A DNA stretch of 64,000 bases from Planctomycetota bacterium (GTDB taxonomy: Bacteria > Planctomycetota > UBA1135 > UBA2386). The stretch is from assembly GCA_016794425.1 (NCBI GenBank), contig JAEUHR010000021.1:1-64000 (forward strand), read 5' to 3'. The notes below the pieces were generated by a model, which searched no databases, was not told where the DNA came from, and saw only the letters and a list, made by a program, of their open reading frames with translations. Below are positions 43,390-53,060 of the stretch, piece after piece. The stretch's first letter is position 1. Each line of letters opens with the position of its first letter. The translations under genes and the position numbers were made by a program.

Positions 43390-45936
43390 TCAGAACGCGC
43401 CTGGCGTGATCGAGAGCGCATTCGTCGCCGTGACCGACACCCACGCGCCGCTGCCGTCGAGTTCGATGGGCACCATCTGGTGGAAGAACGTCATGCCGAC
43501 CAGCGGCGGCACGTTCGGCAGGTACATCGCCGACGCGGCGCTGCCGGTCGTGGTCACGAGGGCGCCGAGGATGTCCGGCGCCACCAGCACGTCGCAGCCG
43601 GGGCCCGCTTGCGGGAACGCGAGCGCCAGCGGCACGGCTCCCTGCGGAATCGACGAGAAGCTGGTCAGCGTGGCGACGATCGCCACGGTCGGCAGGCCGG
43701 TGCCGACCGTGTGGAACGTCGCGTCGACCCATGGCGGCGATGCCGCGACCAGCAGGTTGTTGCCGCCGCTGCTCGGGCAGCCGAGACCGGCTGCGACGGC
43801 GCTCGCGGGGCACGTCGTCGTGAGACGCGCGATGCGCGGCGACACGACGCCACCGACGGTGGTGAAGTCGCCAGCGGCGACGAGGTCGTCACCGGCCACA
43901 CGCTGCAGGCAGTACACTGGCCAATCGGCGCCCGCGATCGGCGACCACGTGTTGCCGTTCCACCGCGCGATGCGGCTGGCGGGTGTGCCACCGGCGATCG
44001 TGAAGTCACCGGCCGCGATCACGTCGCCGTTCGGCGTCACGGCGACAGCGCGCACCGGCTGGTCGGTGCCGCCACCGAGCGGCACCCAGGTCGAGCTCGC
44101 GACGTGCAGGAAGGCGATGCGGCTGGCCGGGGCGCCACCGGCGACGTCGAACGCGCCGCCGACGATCAGGTCGCCGCTGGCGAGTTCCGCGAACGCGAGT
44201 ACCGAGCCGTTGGCCCCGGCCCCGAACTGCGACCAGGCGATGCCGTTCCAACGGGCGATGCAGAGCGCCGGCGCGCCACCCGCCTCGGTGAACAAGCCGC
44301 CGGCGACGAGGTCGCCGTTGGCCAGCACCGCGAGCGAGTTCACCGTGGCCGCGGCCCCGACCGGCAGGCTTGCGCCAGTGATGCCGCTGCCGAGGGCGCT
44401 CCAGCTGGCACCGTCCCACAGCGCGATGCACGTCTGCAGCAGCGCCAGGTCCGGCGTGAACCGCCCACCAGCGACGAGGTAGCCGTCGGGCGTCACCGCC
44501 AGGGCCTGCACCTCGCCGAGGAACACCCCACCACCCAACTGCGACCAAGCGACGCCGTCCCAGATGGCGAGGCCGGCCGCCGGCACACCGCCGGCAGTCG
44601 TGAACGAACCGGCGACGACGAGGCTGCCGTCGGGCAGGAACACGGCGGCGTTGGCCGGACCGTCGAGGCCGCTGCCGAGGGCAGTCCAGGCGGTGCCGTC
44701 CCAACGGGCGATGCGGTTGGCGACCACGCCACCGGCCGTGACGAAACTGCCCGCCGCGACGACGTCCCCGTTCGCGGCGACGGCGAGCGCCTTCACGCTG
44801 CCGTCGAAGCCGGCGCCGAAGGCACTGCTCGTCCACCACGCGCTCCAGCCGCCTGGGCTCCATCGCGCGAGGCCTGGCGCCGCGACGCCGGCGAAATCCG
44901 TGAAGGGACCGGCGACGACGAGGTCGCCGTTGGCGAGCTCGAGGCTGCCCGCGACCGAGACGATGCCGGGACCACTGCCGAGGTTGGTCCACGACACGCC
45001 GTCCCAGCGGTCGATGCGGTGCTGCTGGTTCGACGGCGCGCCGATCGCCAGCACGTCGCCGTTCGCCAGCAGCTGCAAGCACCACACGCCGAAGCCGAAG
45101 CTCGACGGCACCGCCGACCACGCGCTGCCGTTCCAGCGCGCGAGCCGCGTCGCAGCCTGCCCACCGATCTGCGCGAAGTTGCCGCCGGCGAGCAGGTCGC
45201 CGTTCCCGAGTTCGACGACGTCGAACACGATCGCACTGGCGCCGCCGCCGAGGTTCGACCAGGTCGTGCCGTTCCACCGCGCGATGCGGTTCAGGCCGCC
45301 CTGCGCGAACGCGCCGGCGACGACCAGGTCGCCGTTCGCCGTTGCCAACAGCCGGCGCACGCCGAGGCCACCGGCGAACCCGAGGCTGGCCCAGGTCGCA
45401 CCGTTCCACCGCGCGATGCCACCACAGGCCACGCCATCCATCGTCTGGAAACTGCCGCCGGCGACGAGGTCGCCGTTGGCCAGCACGGTCAGCGCGTCGA
45501 CGGAGCTCGACGCACCGGTGCCGAACGGCCACCACGTCGTGCCGTCCCACCGCGCGATCGCCGCCGCCGGCGTGCCACCCGCATGCGCGAACCAACCGCC
45601 GACGACGAGGTCACCGTTCGGCAGCGCGCACAGGGCCCACGCGCCCTGGTCGAGCCCGGCGCCGAGCGGCGACCAGGCGCCCGTGACCGGATCCTGCATG
45701 GCGATGCGCGCGCACGGCACCCCGTCGACCTGCGTGAACGTGCCGGCGATCACCAACCGCGGCGGGACCGGTCCGACCCCGTCCGGATCCCACTGCACGG
45801 CGGCGAAGATGCCGCCGTCGACGCCGGGGACGGCACCGGGCAGCCAGACGTTCGTGCATTGCGCCGACAGCGGCGCGGCCAGGGTGGCGGACAACAGGAG
45901 GACCGACCAGGACGCGCAGGATCGAGGGATGGGCAT
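43390..45936 (-). CDS. secreted fourteen-repeat beta-propeller-like protein
   Basis: The 848-residue protein begins with a signal peptide ('WSVLLLSATLAAPLSAQ'). Fourteen repeats of about 47 residues of the form NGDLVxGGxFxxAGGxxAxxIARWxGxxW follow; some carry short deletions or insertions. Fourteen is twice the count in the paralogue at 7627, which fits two seven-bladed propellers. The C-terminal 125 residues match that paralogue ('LPNVPPLVGMTFFHQMVP'). Function is unknown; probably a surface or secreted binding protein. There is no Shine-Dalgarno sequence before ATG 45936. Confidence 0.85.
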   Translation of the reverse strand: MPIPRSCASWSVLLLSATLAAPLSAQCTNVWLPGAVPGVDGGIFAAVQWDPDGVGPVPPRLVIAGTFTQVDGVPCARIAMQDPVTGAWSPLGAGLDQGAWALCALPNGDLVVGGWFAHAGGTPAAAIARWDGTTWWPFGTGASSSVDALTVLANGDLVAGGSFQTMDGVACGGIARWNGATWASLGFAGGLGVRRLLATANGDLVVAGAFAQGGLNRIARWNGTTWSNLGGGASAIVFDVVELGNGDLLAGGNFAQIGGQAATRLARWNGSAWSAVPSSFGFGVWCLQLLANGDVLAIGAPSNQQHRIDRWDGVSWTNLGSGPGIVSVAGSLELANGDLVVAGPFTDFAGVAAPGLARWSPGGWSAWWTSSAFGAGFDGSVKALAVAANGDVVAAGSFVTAGGVVANRIARWDGTAWTALGSGLDGPANAAVFLPDGSLVVAGSFTTAGGVPAAGLAIWDGVAWSQLGGGVFLGEVQALAVTPDGYLVAGGRFTPDLALLQTCIALWDGASWSALGSGITGASLPVGAAATVNSLAVLANGDLVAGGLFTEAGGAPALCIARWNGIAWSQFGAGANGSVLAFAELASGDLIVGGAFDVAGGAPASRIAFLHVASSTWVPLGGGTDQPVRAVAVTPNGDVIAAGDFTIAGGTPASRIARWNGNTWSPIAGADWPVYCLQRVAGDDLVAAGDFTTVGGVVSPRIARLTTTCPASAVAAGLGCPSSGGNNLLVAASPPWVDATFHTVGTGLPTVAIVATLTSFSSIPQGAVPLALAFPQAGPGCDVLVAPDILGALVTTTGSAASAMYLPNVPPLVGMTFFHQMVPIELDGSGAWVSVTATNALSITPGAF

Positions 45937-46074
45937 GGGGCGCTGCGACGGAGCCGGACGACGGGCCTGAACAGCGTCCGCGCCACGCCACCGGGGGTCA
46001 ACGCCCCACGGCCGCGTCCCGCGGGAAGAACGGCCAGCTCCGTTCCGTCCGAGCCGGCCCCTGGAGGAACCCGA

Positions 46075-46797
46075 ATGAAGACCGCCGCTCTGCTCGTACT
46101 GACTCTGCTGCCCGCACTCGCCGCCCAACAGGAAGAGGCCAAGGGCCGACCGTTCGTGCTCGAAGCCGGTGAAACCAAGCTCACCGAGTTCGTCGACCGC
46201 TGCGCCAGCCACCTCGGCTGGAACATCCTCAGCAGCGCCCAGGAACTCGCGTCGTGCCCGCGGCAGGAGATCCGCACGCAGAATCGCATCGAGGTCGACC
46301 ACGACGGCTGCATCGAGCTGCTGTCGACGATGCTGGCCCGCGGCGGCTTCGTGCTGACCGAACTCGATGCCAAGAAGAGCGTCTACGAGATCCTCGCCAT
46401 GGAGGGCCCGCGCGGCCGCGAGATCCTGAACCGTGCCGTGCGGCGCACGCCCGAGCAGATCCTCGCGCAGCCGACCCTGCGCATGCCGGTCAGCACGGTG
46501 GTCGAACTGAAGCACATCAACGCGCCGATCGCGGTCAACGCGCTGCGGCCGTTCTTCGCCAGCACCGGCGGCCCCGGTTCGCCGCTGACGATCGGCAGCG
46601 TCGGCAACATCAGTTCGGTGCTCGTGACGGGCATGCAGGATCAGGTGGCGCTGGCGATCGACATGGTCCGCCAGTGCGACGTGCCGCCACCGCCGGAGGC
46701 GCAGCGCGCCACCACCGATCGCATCGAGGCACTCGAACGGCGCGTCGCGTCGCTCGAGAAGAAGCTGAAGGCCGCGGAGGCGGGCGAGGAACGGTGA
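46075..46797 (+). CDS. secretin N-domain-like protein, first of a tandem pair
   Basis: The 240-residue protein has a signal peptide ('AALLVLTLLPALAA'). The segment at about residues 140-200 ('VVELKHINAPIAVNALRPFF' then 'GNISSVLVTGMQDQVALAI') has the pattern of a secretin N1/NolW-type domain. The N-terminal half may be an STN/N0-like domain. The end is a short coiled coil. It lacks the secretin pore domain, so it is not a secretin. GGAGG lies before the ATG. It is followed after 4 bases by a similar gene. Confidence 0.66.
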   Translation: MKTAALLVLTLLPALAAQQEEAKGRPFVLEAGETKLTEFVDRCASHLGWNILSSAQELASCPRQEIRTQNRIEVDHDGCIELLSTMLARGGFVLTELDAKKSVYEILAMEGPRGREILNRAVRRTPEQILAQPTLRMPVSTVVELKHINAPIAVNALRPFFASTGGPGSPLTIGSVGNISSVLVTGMQDQVALAIDMVRQCDVPPPPEAQRATTDRIEALERRVASLEKKLKAAEAGEER

Positions 46798-46801
46798 GCC
46801 C

Positions 46802-47560
46802 GTGCCCCGCTTCCCCAGTGCGGCGCTGCTGATCGCGGTCGCCTTGCCGGCCCAGCCGCCGGCGGCCGCGCGCGCCGCGCAGCACGGCGCGATCGTCGCC
46901 AACAAGGACGGGCTCGTGCTGCCGGCCGGCGAGTTCACGGTCGCCGAGCTGCTGGAGGCCAACGCGGCGTTCCTGTGCCGCAACCTGCTCTACGATCCGG
47001 CGGTCGTGCAGCGCGCCGGCAGCTTCGTACTGCAGAAGCAGCTCGCGCTCGACGCACTCGGCGCCGAAGAACTGCTCGCCGCGCTGCTGGCCGCCCGCGG
47101 GCTCGCCGCGCTGCCGCTCGACGAACCGCGCGGCATCTGGCAGGTGCTGCCGCTCGAGGACCCGCGCACCGCGCTGCTGCTGCCATGGCGCACGCCCGAC
47201 GAGATCCTGCGCCGGCCACGCTGGCGCGAACTCGCCGTGACCGCCGTCGACCTGCGGCACACCGACGCACGCGCGCTGGCCAACGCGCTGCGCCAGCACG
47301 TCGCGACGGCGATGCCGGCGGCGGCGGCGTCACAGCTGGTCGCGTTCGCGGCCGACGAACGGCTGCTGCTGCTGCGCGGCTACCGCGACCAGCTCGCCGG
47401 CGTGCTGCTGCTGGTGCAGCAGCTCGAACGCGCGGCGGCGCCGGCATCGGCACCGCCGATCGGCACGCCGTCGCTGCAGCAACGCGTCGACCGGCTCGAA
47501 GCCGAACTGACCGAACTGCGCGCGCAGCTCGCCGCGCGGCGCGGCGGCGGCGACCGCTGA
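46802..47560 (+). CDS. secretin N-domain-like protein, second of a tandem pair
   Basis: The 252-residue protein starts at GTG 46802 and has a weak signal peptide ('ALLIAVALPAQPPAAARA'). It is laid out like its neighbour: an N0-like part ('FTVAELLEANAAFLCRNLLY'), an N1-like part with 'VTAVDLRHTDARALANALRQ', and a C-terminal coiled coil. The two genes are probably duplicates. No pore domain is present. They may be periplasmic partners of a secretion or pilus system elsewhere on the genome, which is inference. Confidence 0.62.
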   Translation: MPRFPSAALLIAVALPAQPPAAARAAQHGAIVANKDGLVLPAGEFTVAELLEANAAFLCRNLLYDPAVVQRAGSFVLQKQLALDALGAEELLAALLAARGLAALPLDEPRGIWQVLPLEDPRTALLLPWRTPDEILRRPRWRELAVTAVDLRHTDARALANALRQHVATAMPAAAASQLVAFAADERLLLLRGYRDQLAGVLLLVQQLERAAAPASAPPIGTPSLQQRVDRLEAELTELRAQLAARRGGGDR

Positions 47561-47573
47561 CCGCGGCGCGCCG

Positions 47574-49913
47574 TCACTTCGCGAGCAGGTTGACGAGCAG
47601 GCGCGCGGCACCGGCGTTGCCGATGCGCAGCTGCCGGTACAACGCCAGCGAGCAGTAGACGAAGTCGCCCTGGCCGTAGCGCGTGTGCAGCAGCGCGCCT
47701 TCGTGCGGCTTCTCTTCGCCGCGGTCGCGCATCGCCAGCAGCGGCGTCCACGCGGTGTCCCAGGTCTTCGGGAAGTTGAGCCCGCGCTCCTGCACCCAGC
47801 CGGCGAAGTCGGCGTCGCCGATCGCGTGCGGGTGCTGCAGCAGCCGGTGGTCCGGCACGAGCCGCGTCACCGCGGCATCCTCCTCGGTGCAGCGGTCGCC
47901 GCCGACGGTCAGCGGGAACGGCGCCAGCAGCGGGTGGCCCTTGCGTTCGTTCCACTCGCCGGACTTGTGGTACATCACGACGACGCGGCCGCCGCTGCGG
48001 CAGAACTGCAGCAGCCGGTCGCGCACCTCGGCGAGTTCGGGCCGGTGGTGGTAGGCGCGGATGTCGAGCAGCACGGTCGTGAACTCGTCGAGCCGCACCA
48101 GCGCCAGCGCATCGCGATCGAGCGCCGTGAACGCGACGCCGAGGTCGGCGAGCGCGCGTTCGGTCGAGTCGTCGGGGCCGCGCACCAGCGCGACCTTCAG
48201 CCCCGGCGGCACCGACACGTCGATCGGCACCACGCGGATGCGCTGCGCGAACTCGCCGAGGCCGACCTCGATGCCGGCGTCCGCGGTCAGTTCGTCGGCG
48301 GCGATCGTCGCGCGCACCAGCAGGCGCGCCTGCGGATGCTCGGCGGTCAGCGACAGCCGCGACGGGATCGGCACCGCCTGGATGCCCGGCGGCAGCGACA
48401 GCCGCACCGGCGCCTGCAGTTCGCGGTCGCCGTGGCCGGTGACCACGACGCTGAACACGCGCTCGACGGTGCGGCCGGCCGGCACCATGACGACCTCGCG
48501 GTCCCAGGCGAGTTCGACCGGGGGAACGGGCGTGTACGGCAGCCGGCGCTCGACGGTGATCGGTTCGCCGTCGAGCGTGAACGAGACCGACACGGTCGCG
48601 AAGCGCGGCTCCGGCCCACCGGTCGGCGGCTCGCACGGGAACGAGACGGTGTAGCGGCCAGCCGGCCCCGGCGACGTGGGCGAGGAAGCAGGCATGGAGT
48701 CGAGAGCCGTTTGCGGCGTCATCGCCGGCGACACGGGCAGGCCGTCGAACACCATCGCGCGCACCGGTTGTGTCACGGGTTCGCCTGCGCGGTCGCCGCA
48801 CGACACCTTCAGATCCTGCACCTTCTCGGCGCCGTGCACGACGACGTGGATCCTGCCGTCCTTGTCGGTTGCGACCTCATCGCCGTCGAGCCAGGTCTCG
48901 ATCCGAACCCCGCTGAGAGCAAGGAGCACACGATCCAGCGCCGTCGTGAAGCGCAGGAGCGTGTTGAGCCCCCGCACCGAGTAGTCGGCATCGCCGCCGT
49001 CGTTCGCCCGCCGCGCCTGGCGAACGGCAGCCTTCAGTTGGTCGGGGGGCATGGTCGCTGCACCCACCGGCAGGCCAGGACTCGAGCGGGGTCGCAGCCA
49101 GCACTCCGGCATCGGCGGAACGTCGCCGCCGCTCGCCGGCGCCTGCGTCGCGCGCATGTCCGCGTTCGCCACGCGCCACCAATCCCTGCCCACCTGCAGC
49201 GGGTTGTGCGCCCCCCACGGCCCCTGCGTCACGTGCTGCGTCCAGGCGCGGTGCGCCAGCCGCGCGTAGGTCTCGCCGCGCGCCGGTTCGAGTTCGGCGG
49301 GATCGACGATCCACTGCGCCTCCTCCACCTTGCTGCGCGCGACCAACGGCACGTAGTGGCCGTGCGCGGCGCTCTCCTTCAGCACCTCCTGGATCGCCCA
49401 GAACGTCGCACGGTGGTGCCCGTGGCCCTGCGTGAGGCTGTGGTTCGTGATCACGAAGTCGGGGTCGACCATGCCCACGATCTCACGCATCGCATTGCGC
49501 AACGAGTCCTCCCCCCACTTCGCCAGCGTCTCCTCGAGCGTCTTGCTGAAACCGAAGTCGTCCATGCCGAGCCAGTGCACCTCGACGTCCATCAGCGCCG
49601 CGGCGCGCAGCGTCTCGCGCACGCGCAGGTGGGCGAGTTCCGGCCCGATCTCGCGGCCGATCGCGTTCTGGCCGCCGTCGCCGTAGGTCGTGTAGGCGGT
49701 GACGACGCGCATGCCGTACTTGCGGCGCAGGATCGTGTTGGTGCGCGACGACTCGTCGTCGGGGTGCGCGGCGACGTTCAGTACCACCGCGTCGCAGGAC
49801 GCGTCGAGCAGCGCCTGGTGCAGCGCCACGAGCCCGGCCTCGGGTTCGGGTTCCTGCGCACGGACGAACGCGACGACGAACAACAGCGCCGCAGCGACGG
49901 ACGGGATCTTCAC
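47574..49913 (-). CDS. secreted PIG-L family deacetylase with extra C-terminal domains
   Basis: The product has 779 residues from GTG 49913, which overlaps the aminotransferase stop (GTGA). A signal peptide ('AAALLFVVAFVRAQ') is followed by a PIG-L/LmbE domain (about residues 35-240) with the zinc motif AHPDDES and 'GHGHHRATFWAIQEVL'. The region after it contains beta-sandwich domains (about 380-590) and a final alpha/beta domain (about 590-779, 'FCRSGGRVVVMYHKSGEW') like those of class I glutamine amidotransferases. PIG-L enzymes remove acetyl groups from N-acetylglucosamine-type substrates. Export suggests polysaccharide or glycoconjugate turnover; the exact substrate is not known. Confidence 0.85.
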   Translation of the reverse strand: MKIPSVAAALLFVVAFVRAQEPEPEAGLVALHQALLDASCDAVVLNVAAHPDDESSRTNTILRRKYGMRVVTAYTTYGDGGQNAIGREIGPELAHLRVRETLRAAALMDVEVHWLGMDDFGFSKTLEETLAKWGEDSLRNAMREIVGMVDPDFVITNHSLTQGHGHHRATFWAIQEVLKESAAHGHYVPLVARSKVEEAQWIVDPAELEPARGETYARLAHRAWTQHVTQGPWGAHNPLQVGRDWWRVANADMRATQAPASGGDVPPMPECWLRPRSSPGLPVGAATMPPDQLKAAVRQARRANDGGDADYSVRGLNTLLRFTTALDRVLLALSGVRIETWLDGDEVATDKDGRIHVVVHGAEKVQDLKVSCGDRAGEPVTQPVRAMVFDGLPVSPAMTPQTALDSMPASSPTSPGPAGRYTVSFPCEPPTGGPEPRFATVSVSFTLDGEPITVERRLPYTPVPPVELAWDREVVMVPAGRTVERVFSVVVTGHGDRELQAPVRLSLPPGIQAVPIPSRLSLTAEHPQARLLVRATIAADELTADAGIEVGLGEFAQRIRVVPIDVSVPPGLKVALVRGPDDSTERALADLGVAFTALDRDALALVRLDEFTTVLLDIRAYHHRPELAEVRDRLLQFCRSGGRVVVMYHKSGEWNERKGHPLLAPFPLTVGGDRCTEEDAAVTRLVPDHRLLQHPHAIGDADFAGWVQERGLNFPKTWDTAWTPLLAMRDRGEEKPHEGALLHTRYGQGDFVYCSLALYRQLRIGNAGAARLLVNLLAK

Positions 49914-51097
49914 TTGGCAAGGCTCCGCAGACGGGTGGCGGCCTGGTCGAGCACCGCGCGCTCGACCGCGAACTGGAACCGCATCGAACGCACGCCGCGC
50001 GGGTCGGCGAAGAACAGGTGGCCGGGCACCGCGTTGACGCCGATGCGGCGGATCATCTCGAGCACCGCCGCGTGCGGGTCGAGGTCGCCGAACACCTTGC
50101 CGTAGTCGGCCAGCACGTAGTAGGCGCCCTGCGGCACCGTGAAGCCGAAGCCGGCGTCGCGCAGCGCGGCGCAGAACCGGTCGCGCTTCTCTTGGTAGCC
50201 CTGCTGCAGCTCGCGGTAGAACGAGTCGGGCAGCTGTTCGAGCGCCTTCTGCACGCCGCGCTGCATCGGCCGCGCGGCACAGACCTCGATCTGGTCGAAC
50301 ACGATGCCGCACTTCTCGACGATCTCGACCGGCCCGGCGAGGAAGCCGATCCGCCAGCCGGTGACCGAGAACGTCTTGCTGAACGAGTTCATCGTCAGCG
50401 TGCGCGCGGCCAGCGCCGGCACGGCCGCCGGCGACACGTGTTCGCGGCCGTCGAAGCACATGTACTCGTAGACCTCGTCGGTCAGCACCAGCACGTCGGA
50501 GCCGTCGAGCACGTTCGCGAGCGCCTCGAGCTCGCCGCGCGTCCAGACCTTGCCCGACGGGTTGCCGGGCGTGTTGACGACGACCGCGCGGGTCCTCGGC
50601 GACAGCACCTTCTTCAGCGCGGCCGGATCGAACGCCAGCGTCGCGCGGTCGAGCGGCACCGCGACCGGCCGCGCCCCGAACAGCGGCACCGTCGTCCAGT
50701 GGTAGCTGTAGAACGGCTCGAACAGCACGACCTCGTCGCCCGGTTCGACCAGCGTCATGCCGGCCGCGAAGAACGCGCCGCTGCTGCCGGTCGTGACGGC
50801 GACGTTCGCGGCCTCGAACGGCAGGCGGTTGTGCCGCTGCAGCTTGCGCGCGATCGCGGCGCGCAGGTCCGGCAGGCCCGCGTACGGCGTGTAGAGCTGG
50901 CGGTCGCCGCCGTCGATGCAGGCGATCGCGCCCTGCTTCAGCGGGCCGGGCGTGTCGAGGTCGCAGACGCCCTGGCCGAGGTTGATGCCGCCGGGCACGC
51001 CGTTGATCACGAGCGTCAGCGAGCGCAGCAGGTTGCCTTCGTCGAGATGGCGCCGGCGCGACGCCGTGCGCGCGAATGCGCGGTGCAGTTGGATCAT
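49910..51097 (-). CDS. class I/II PLP-dependent aminotransferase
   Basis: The 395-residue protein has the fold-type I pattern: 'VNTPGNPSGKVWTRGELEAL', the cofactor lysine in 'SFSKTFSVTGWRIGFLAG', and a substrate-binding Arg near the C-terminus ('SMRFQFAV'). It resembles aspartate/methionine/kynurenine aminotransferase-type enzymes. It forms an operon with the PIG-L gene through a 4-base overlap. A possible -10 (TATCAT) lies 20 bases upstream of the ATG. The substrate cannot be read from the sequence. Confidence 0.92.
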   Translation of the reverse strand: MIQLHRAFARTASRRRHLDEGNLLRSLTLVINGVPGGINLGQGVCDLDTPGPLKQGAIACIDGGDRQLYTPYAGLPDLRAAIARKLQRHNRLPFEAANVAVTTGSSGAFFAAGMTLVEPGDEVVLFEPFYSYHWTTVPLFGARPVAVPLDRATLAFDPAALKKVLSPRTRAVVVNTPGNPSGKVWTRGELEALANVLDGSDVLVLTDEVYEYMCFDGREHVSPAAVPALAARTLTMNSFSKTFSVTGWRIGFLAGPVEIVEKCGIVFDQIEVCAARPMQRGVQKALEQLPDSFYRELQQGYQEKRDRFCAALRDAGFGFTVPQGAYYVLADYGKVFGDLDPHAAVLEMIRRIGVNAVPGHLFFADPRGVRSMRFQFAVERAVLDQAATRLRSLAK

Positions 51098-51202
51098 GGG
51101 CAGCCGAGGGCTCGCGATGATACGCCCCCGGCCGGGCGATGCCGCCTCGGCGGACGGTCAGGATCCCGACGTTCTGGATGCACGCGGCACGGCGAGACCG
51201 CG

Positions 51203-51208
51203 TAGCCT
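51203..51208 (+). promoter_or_regulatory. candidate -10 element before ABC gene
   Basis: TAGCCT lies 16 bases before the GTG start at 51225. No -35 element is clear. Confidence 0.25.
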
Positions 51209-51224
51209 CCGTCCCGCGCCGACC

Positions 51225-53051
51225 GTGACCGCCCTCGACCTGCAGCAGCTCGACTTCCGCTACGGCCGCGCGGCCGCGATCCGCGGCGTGTCGCTGTCGC
51301 TGCAGCCCGGCGACTGCTACGGCTTCCTCGGCCACAACGGCGCCGGCAAGACGACGGTGCTGCGCCTGGCCCTCGGCCTGCTGCGGCCGCGCGCCGGCAG
51401 CATCCGCGTGTTCGGTGTCGACGCGCTGCGCGATCCGTGCCGCGCGCGCGCGGCGGTCGGGGCGCTGGTCGAACGGCCGGGCTTCCACCTGCACGCAACC
51501 GCGCGGCAGAACCTCGCCTGGCTGGCGCAGCTGCAGGGCCAGCGCCGGTCGCTCGCGCTGGCCTCGGCGAGCCGCGCGCTGGACCGCACCGGCCTCGGCG
51601 CCGTCGCCCACCGCCGCGTCGGCACGTTCTCGCTCGGCATGCGGCAACGGCTCGGCATCGCGCAGGCGCTGCTCGGCGAACCGCGGCTCCTGCTGCTCGA
51701 CGAACCGACCAGCAACCTCGACCCCGAGGGCATCGCCGACCTGCGCCGGCTGCTGCGGCAGCTGTGCGCCGACGAACGGGTCGCGGTGCTGCTGTCGAGC
51801 CACCTGCTGCAGGAACTCGAGGGCCTGTGCACGCGCATCGGCGTGCTGCGCGACGGCGCGATGGTGGTCGAAGGCGACCTGGCCGCGCTGCGCACGCAGC
51901 TCGGCGCGCGCCACGTCGTCGCCGGCACGCCGCTGCCGGCGCTGGTGCAGCGCCTGCGCGACCTCGGCCTCGCGCCCGAGGTCGAAGGCGACCGCGCGCT
52001 GGTGGCGCTGGACGGCCGCGCGCCGGGCCACGTCGCGCGCGAACTCGCGGCCGCAGGCGAACTGACCGCGTTCGCACCCGAGCCGGCGACGCTGGAGGCG
52101 ATCTACCTGCACGCGGCGCACGGCGGCACGCTGCGCCCGCCGCCGCCGACCCCGATCGCGACCGCCGCGGTCCCACCGACGGCGCCGCCGCAGCCGGTCT
52201 GGCGCGCCTTCCGGCACGAACTGCACACGCTGGTCGCGGGCCGTTCGCTGCTGGCACTGCTCGCGCTGCCGGCGCTGTTCGCGGTCGGCAGCACGTTCGC
52301 CTACCACAGCCGCGTCACCGCGACGCTGCAGCAGGTCACGGCCGGCGAGCTGTTCAGCGCCGACGGCGGCAGCGGCCACCTCGCCGCCGCGCGCGCGCTG
52401 CAGGCAGCACTGCCGGTGCTCGCGCTGTGCGTGCTGTGGCTCGGCAGCCAGCTGGTCGCCGCCGACCTCGCCGCCGACACGCTGCGCAACACGCTGCAGC
52501 GCGCGGTCGGCCGCGGCCACGTGCTGCTCGGCAAACTCGCCGCCCTCTTGGCCGCGACCGCGGCCGGCGGCGTGGCCATGCTGGGCGCGGCGCTCGCTGC
52601 CGCCGCGCTGTGGTTCGGTTTCGGCGACCTCGAGGAAGTGAGCCGGCACGGCGACCGCCAGGTGCTGGCCGCCGCCGCCGACACGGCGCCGGTGTTCTGG
52701 CGCAGCCTGTGGCACTGCCTGCTGCCGCTTGCCGCGACCGGCGCCGTCGGCCTCGCGGCCTCGACGCTGGTCCGGCGGCCGACGCGCGCGCTGGCGCTGG
52801 CGCTGTTGTTCGTGCTCGGCCCCGAACTGCTGCGCGACCCGCTGCGCCGGCACGCCGGCTGGCTGCTGACGAGCCATCTGCCGACCGGCCTGCGCGACGA
52901 TTCGGCGCTCGCGTTCGCGGCCGCCACGGCACGCGGCGCGGCCGACGCCTTCTGGCCGTGGGCCGCCAGCGCCGTCGTCGCGCCAGCGGCGTGGTTCGTG
53001 GCCGCGCTGGCGCTGGCCGCGTTCGCGCTGCGGCGGCGCCAGGTTGCCTGA
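51225..53051 (+). CDS. ABC transporter with ATPase and permease fused (ABC-2 type)
   Basis: The 608-residue protein has an N-terminal ATPase (about 1-215): Walker A 'GHNGAGKTT', signature 'FSLGMRQRLGIAQALLGEP', Walker B 'LLLLDEPTSNLDPEG'. The C-terminal part (about 330-605) holds about six membrane helices of ABC-2 type, starting with 'LLALLALPALFAVGSTFAYH'. Such pairs are usually two genes (as in CcmA-NodI/DrrA with DrrB); here they are joined. Typical roles are export of drugs, lipids or other hydrophobic compounds. It is monocistronic; GTG 51225 lacks a Shine-Dalgarno sequence. Confidence 0.9.
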   Translation: MTALDLQQLDFRYGRAAAIRGVSLSLQPGDCYGFLGHNGAGKTTVLRLALGLLRPRAGSIRVFGVDALRDPCRARAAVGALVERPGFHLHATARQNLAWLAQLQGQRRSLALASASRALDRTGLGAVAHRRVGTFSLGMRQRLGIAQALLGEPRLLLLDEPTSNLDPEGIADLRRLLRQLCADERVAVLLSSHLLQELEGLCTRIGVLRDGAMVVEGDLAALRTQLGARHVVAGTPLPALVQRLRDLGLAPEVEGDRALVALDGRAPGHVARELAAAGELTAFAPEPATLEAIYLHAAHGGTLRPPPPTPIATAAVPPTAPPQPVWRAFRHELHTLVAGRSLLALLALPALFAVGSTFAYHSRVTATLQQVTAGELFSADGGSGHLAAARALQAALPVLALCVLWLGSQLVAADLAADTLRNTLQRAVGRGHVLLGKLAALLAATAAGGVAMLGAALAAAALWFGFGDLEEVSRHGDRQVLAAAADTAPVFWRSLWHCLLPLAATGAVGLAASTLVRRPTRALALALLFVLGPELLRDPLRRHAGWLLTSHLPTGLRDDSALAFAAATARGAADAFWPWAASAVVAPAAWFVAALALAAFALRRRQVA

Positions 53052-53060
53052 CGCCGGCCG

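Noticed and set aside
47574..52877. 1,767-codon minus-strand frame continuing upstream of the PIG-L gene
   Set aside because: Only the part from GTG 49913 has a signal peptide and PIG-L motif; the rest lies over the aminotransferase in another frame and antisense to the ABC gene.
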